Shown in pieces: positions 62,479 through 64,000 of a DNA stretch of 64,000 nt (the stretch's first letter is position 1; every line of letters starts with the position of its first letter). The notes beneath the pieces were generated by a model that saw nothing but the letters and a program-made list of their open reading frames with translations, did not search any database and had not been told where the DNA came from. The position numbers were made by a program, and so were the translations under genes. The stretch comes from Duncaniella dubosii (GTDB lineage: Bacteria; Bacteroidota; Bacteroidia; Bacteroidales; Muribaculaceae): NCBI RefSeq assembly GCF_004803915.1, contig NZ_CP039396.1, positions 2,046,001-2,110,000 of the forward strand, written 5' to 3'.

Positions 62479-62982
62479 ATGGGATTTTTCAGATTTTTTA
62501 TCATGTTGTGGGTAGCAATCGCCTTTACAACCTGTTCTGCCAATAATAAATCGGCAAATGGCAAGCATATTATTACTGACTCGGCAGGCTTGCAAGGTGA
62601 TAGTCACATCACCTCTGCTTGCAAAATTATATTGGAGTATACACCGGCACCACAGATAGCTCGACCCTTATAATAGACAGGAACACCGATTCAAGTCTAA
62701 ACTTATGGCTCCACTGCATATTTTGTCATTGGCAGCGATTTGACATATCCTGAAGTCAGGGCCATTATATCTCGACCATCTATGATTGGAACTGAAAAAC
62801 AGAACCTAAAAAATACACAAATCGTTCTCCTTACCAATTCAGCCATTGACCAAAACGCTGAACTTCATACTGAATTTGATGCCTTGTATGATTATTTCAG
62901 ACATCCGTACATCGAAGGAAATTATGGCTATCCAATATACTGCACAGGATGCTCCATTAAAGACAATAATTATGTGCATTAG
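62479..62982 (+). pseudogene. Frameshifted lipoprotein gene
   Basis: A signal and lipobox (MGFFRFFIMLWVAIAFTTCSA) open the gene, but its frame stops at 62673. A continuous sense can be followed by two frame changes: EYTGTTDSSTLIIDRNTDSS after about 62640, then TYGSTAYFVIGSDLTYPEVRAII after about 62705, to the stop at 62982. It is a degraded single gene. Confidence 0.6.
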
Positions 62983-63091
62983 TAGCGATATGGAGGCATT
63001 AACCGAATAGGTACTTTGTCCGATTCTGCCATCTGTATCGCAATAAAAGGCGCATTTCGGCGTTTTATCTTAAACTAATAATCTCTTCATT

Positions 63092-63583
63092 ATGAATAAG
63101 TTTTTATTCTCACTGTTACTCTCGCTTATTTCATTTGGCATTGCCGGTTGCAGCGATGAGGATGATGTGGAAATCATCGACTTGAATCTTTTGGCCGGGC
63201 AATGGGAGGTTGTCTCGCAAACTCCTGAAAGAAACTGCATTTACGATATAACTGCCGCTCCTGATTTGACTGAGGGGACTTATGGTGGTCATTATGGAAA
63301 AATCACCACATATTATCTGACAGCAAACGGCAAACCATTATTCGACAAAGAATACAACTGGAGTATCCGATATATGGAGAACAATCAACCTTTGTTGGAT
63401 TTGACTTTAGTGGGTGAACTTGACAGTGAAGATCCTTGGGCCGGAAACTATTATTATAAAGTAACAAAACTCACCAGTTCAGTAATGTGGTGGCAAGCAA
63501 ACACAAACGGGGATAACACTATAATAAAATTTCGGCGTAGAACTGACCTTAAAATTAATCAGGAGAACAATTCTACGATTTAA
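63092..63583 (+). CDS. Lipocalin-like lipoprotein
   Basis: 163 residues with a lipobox (FGIAGCSDE). The mature part has a lipocalin-like order (LLAGQWEVVSQTPE... YYLTANGKPLFDKEYNWSIRYMENNQPLLDLTLV). It resembles the element's other small lipoproteins such as that at 39414. Unknown function. Confidence 0.68.
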   Translation: MNKFLFSLLLSLISFGIAGCSDEDDVEIIDLNLLAGQWEVVSQTPERNCIYDITAAPDLTEGTYGGHYGKITTYYLTANGKPLFDKEYNWSIRYMENNQPLLDLTLVGELDSEDPWAGNYYYKVTKLTSSVMWWQANTNGDNTIIKFRRRTDLKINQENNSTI

Positions 63584-63644
63584 TCAACAGTTGGCGCTAC
63601 TCATCTTTGTCGCGTTTGTATTACCCGTTTATCTTGCAAGTTTT

Positions 63645-63752
63645 TTATTCGAGTGAACGAAATATTATATCACAGTACGGCACAAGCCCGTCATCACCAG
63701 CTTGCCGTCCGTTGAGTTTTGCGCCACATTCGGGACAATATTTATACCTCAT
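63645..63752 (-). pseudogene. Truncated zinc-ribbon start of a NUDIX-like protein
   Basis: Starts MRYKYCPECGAKLNGRQAGDDGLVPYC as in NUDIX hydrolases with an N-terminal zinc ribbon. After PYC the expected second Cys and aromatic residues are missing, and the frame stops after 35 residues. The next gene upstream on the minus strand ends 3 bp before it. Confidence 0.5.
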
Positions 63753-63755
63753 ATC

Positions 63756-63926
63756 TCAATCCCAGTCATTAAGGTTGGCTATTATGCGGTCGATGTCACT
63801 TTCATCGAAAATCTCCGGCTGTCTCTCGTAGCAATTATGGCAATGACATTCGCCCTCGCAATGGCAGTTACAGTCGGGAGTCAGTTCTTCAACCGCACTT
63901 TCGATATTTTGGTTTTCCTGTTCCAT
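63756..63926 (-). CDS. Small Cys/His-rich protein
   Basis: 56 residues. CNCHCEGECHCHNC is a dense metal-binding cluster, followed by an acidic helix (IFDESDIDRIIANLND). Probably a small metal-binding protein. It lies between HU and the zinc-ribbon fragment in one operon. Confidence 0.55.
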   Translation of the reverse strand: MEQENQNIESAVEELTPDCNCHCEGECHCHNCYERQPEIFDESDIDRIIANLNDWD

Positions 63927-63927
63927 A

Positions 63928-64000
63928 TCACTGAGCCACCTCCTTTTTGAACTCGGCCGATGGTTTGAAGAACGGGATATTATGTGCCGGGATTACGATA
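63928..64000 (-). CDS. HU-family DNA-binding protein, C-terminal end (partial)
   Basis: The minus frame reads IVIPAHNIPFFKPSAEFKKEVAQ before the stop at 63928-63930, which is the typical tail of HU proteins. The rest lies beyond the window. Confidence 0.75.
   Translation of the reverse strand, partial: IVIPAHNIPFFKPSAEFKKEVAQ

Larger units (their letters stand above)
23932..64000. mobile_element. Element B: large ICE-like element, right end outside the window
   Basis: It starts at the second core with integrase B and continues past the window edge. Its content fits an integrative conjugative element: XRE-ImmA/PIN pair, replication genes, ParB-family, DUF2958, ArdC, DUF3945 and DUF4099 proteins, TOPRIM protein, and muramidase. 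No relaxase or TraG/coupling protein is in view; these would be expected further right. No second copy of its GGAGGACAAAA arm sites is found before 64000, in line with the right end being outside. Confidence 0.65.

Overview
The window looks like the accessory genome of a gut Bacteroidales species, possibly of the Muribaculaceae; the family is inference. The evidence is the Bacteroidota-type promoters (-33 TTG/TTTG, about 20 bp, -7 TAnnTTTG), GLPGLI and outer-membrane receptor genes, DUF3408, DUF3945 and DUF4099 proteins, and very dense overlapping operons. There is no housekeeping chromosome in view: all 64 kb read as mobile elements stacked end to end.

Three integrative elements lie in tandem. 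Their borders are copies of a tRNA 3'-end core (GTGCCCAGAACAG at 6493 and 23932), each just right of a hairpin that reads as the tRNA's terminator on the minus strand. Element 0 (1-6492, left end outside) carries the end of a DISARM-like operon (drmA tail, drmB), a RhuM gene, a helical-repeat gene and a BRO-N/Fic fusion. Element A (6493-23931) is a mobilizable element. It has an integrase, a five-gene minus-strand defence operon (C-protein-like regulator, type IIG restriction-modification enzyme, N6-adenine methylase, OLD/GajA-like nuclease, UvrD/GajB-like helicase), relaxase and MobC with a palindromic oriT candidate, a frameshifted primase, a RepA-like ATPase and an HTH protein. Element B (23932 to beyond 64000) is a larger, ICE-like element starting with a related integrase.

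Element B opens with an XRE-ImmA/PIN toxin-antitoxin-like operon and a replication block (HTH, initiator-like protein, DnaC-like loader, HTH). From 30.7 kb it is built from repeated modules. Minus-strand operons of small conserved element genes each start behind a copy of a long, highly structured non-coding repeat (about 580 bp at 32633 and 37645, a diverged copy at 49480). Plus-strand cargo islands sit between these repeats and the ends of the next minus-strand operons, the first two ending in the same 53-bp terminator. The cargo comprises a membrane-protein island with an IS4-family insertion, a GLPGLI/outer-membrane receptor operon behind a structured leader, and a lipoprotein/tiny-membrane-protein island. 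From 52.8 to 59.6 kb a minus-strand operon encodes a histone H1-like protein, topoisomerase-type zinc ribbons, a periplasmic coiled-coil protein, a TOPRIM protein, an ArdC-type antirestriction protein and DUF3945/DUF4099 proteins. A muramidase, an RloA/RloB-like defence pair with its own promoter, lipoprotein genes and the 3' end of an HU gene finish the window.

The most notable observations are the tandem array with 11-bp-phased integrase arm sites specific to each element, the restriction-modification plus Gabija-like operon, and the long structured repeats in front of the conserved operons (leader or single-stranded promoter candidates).
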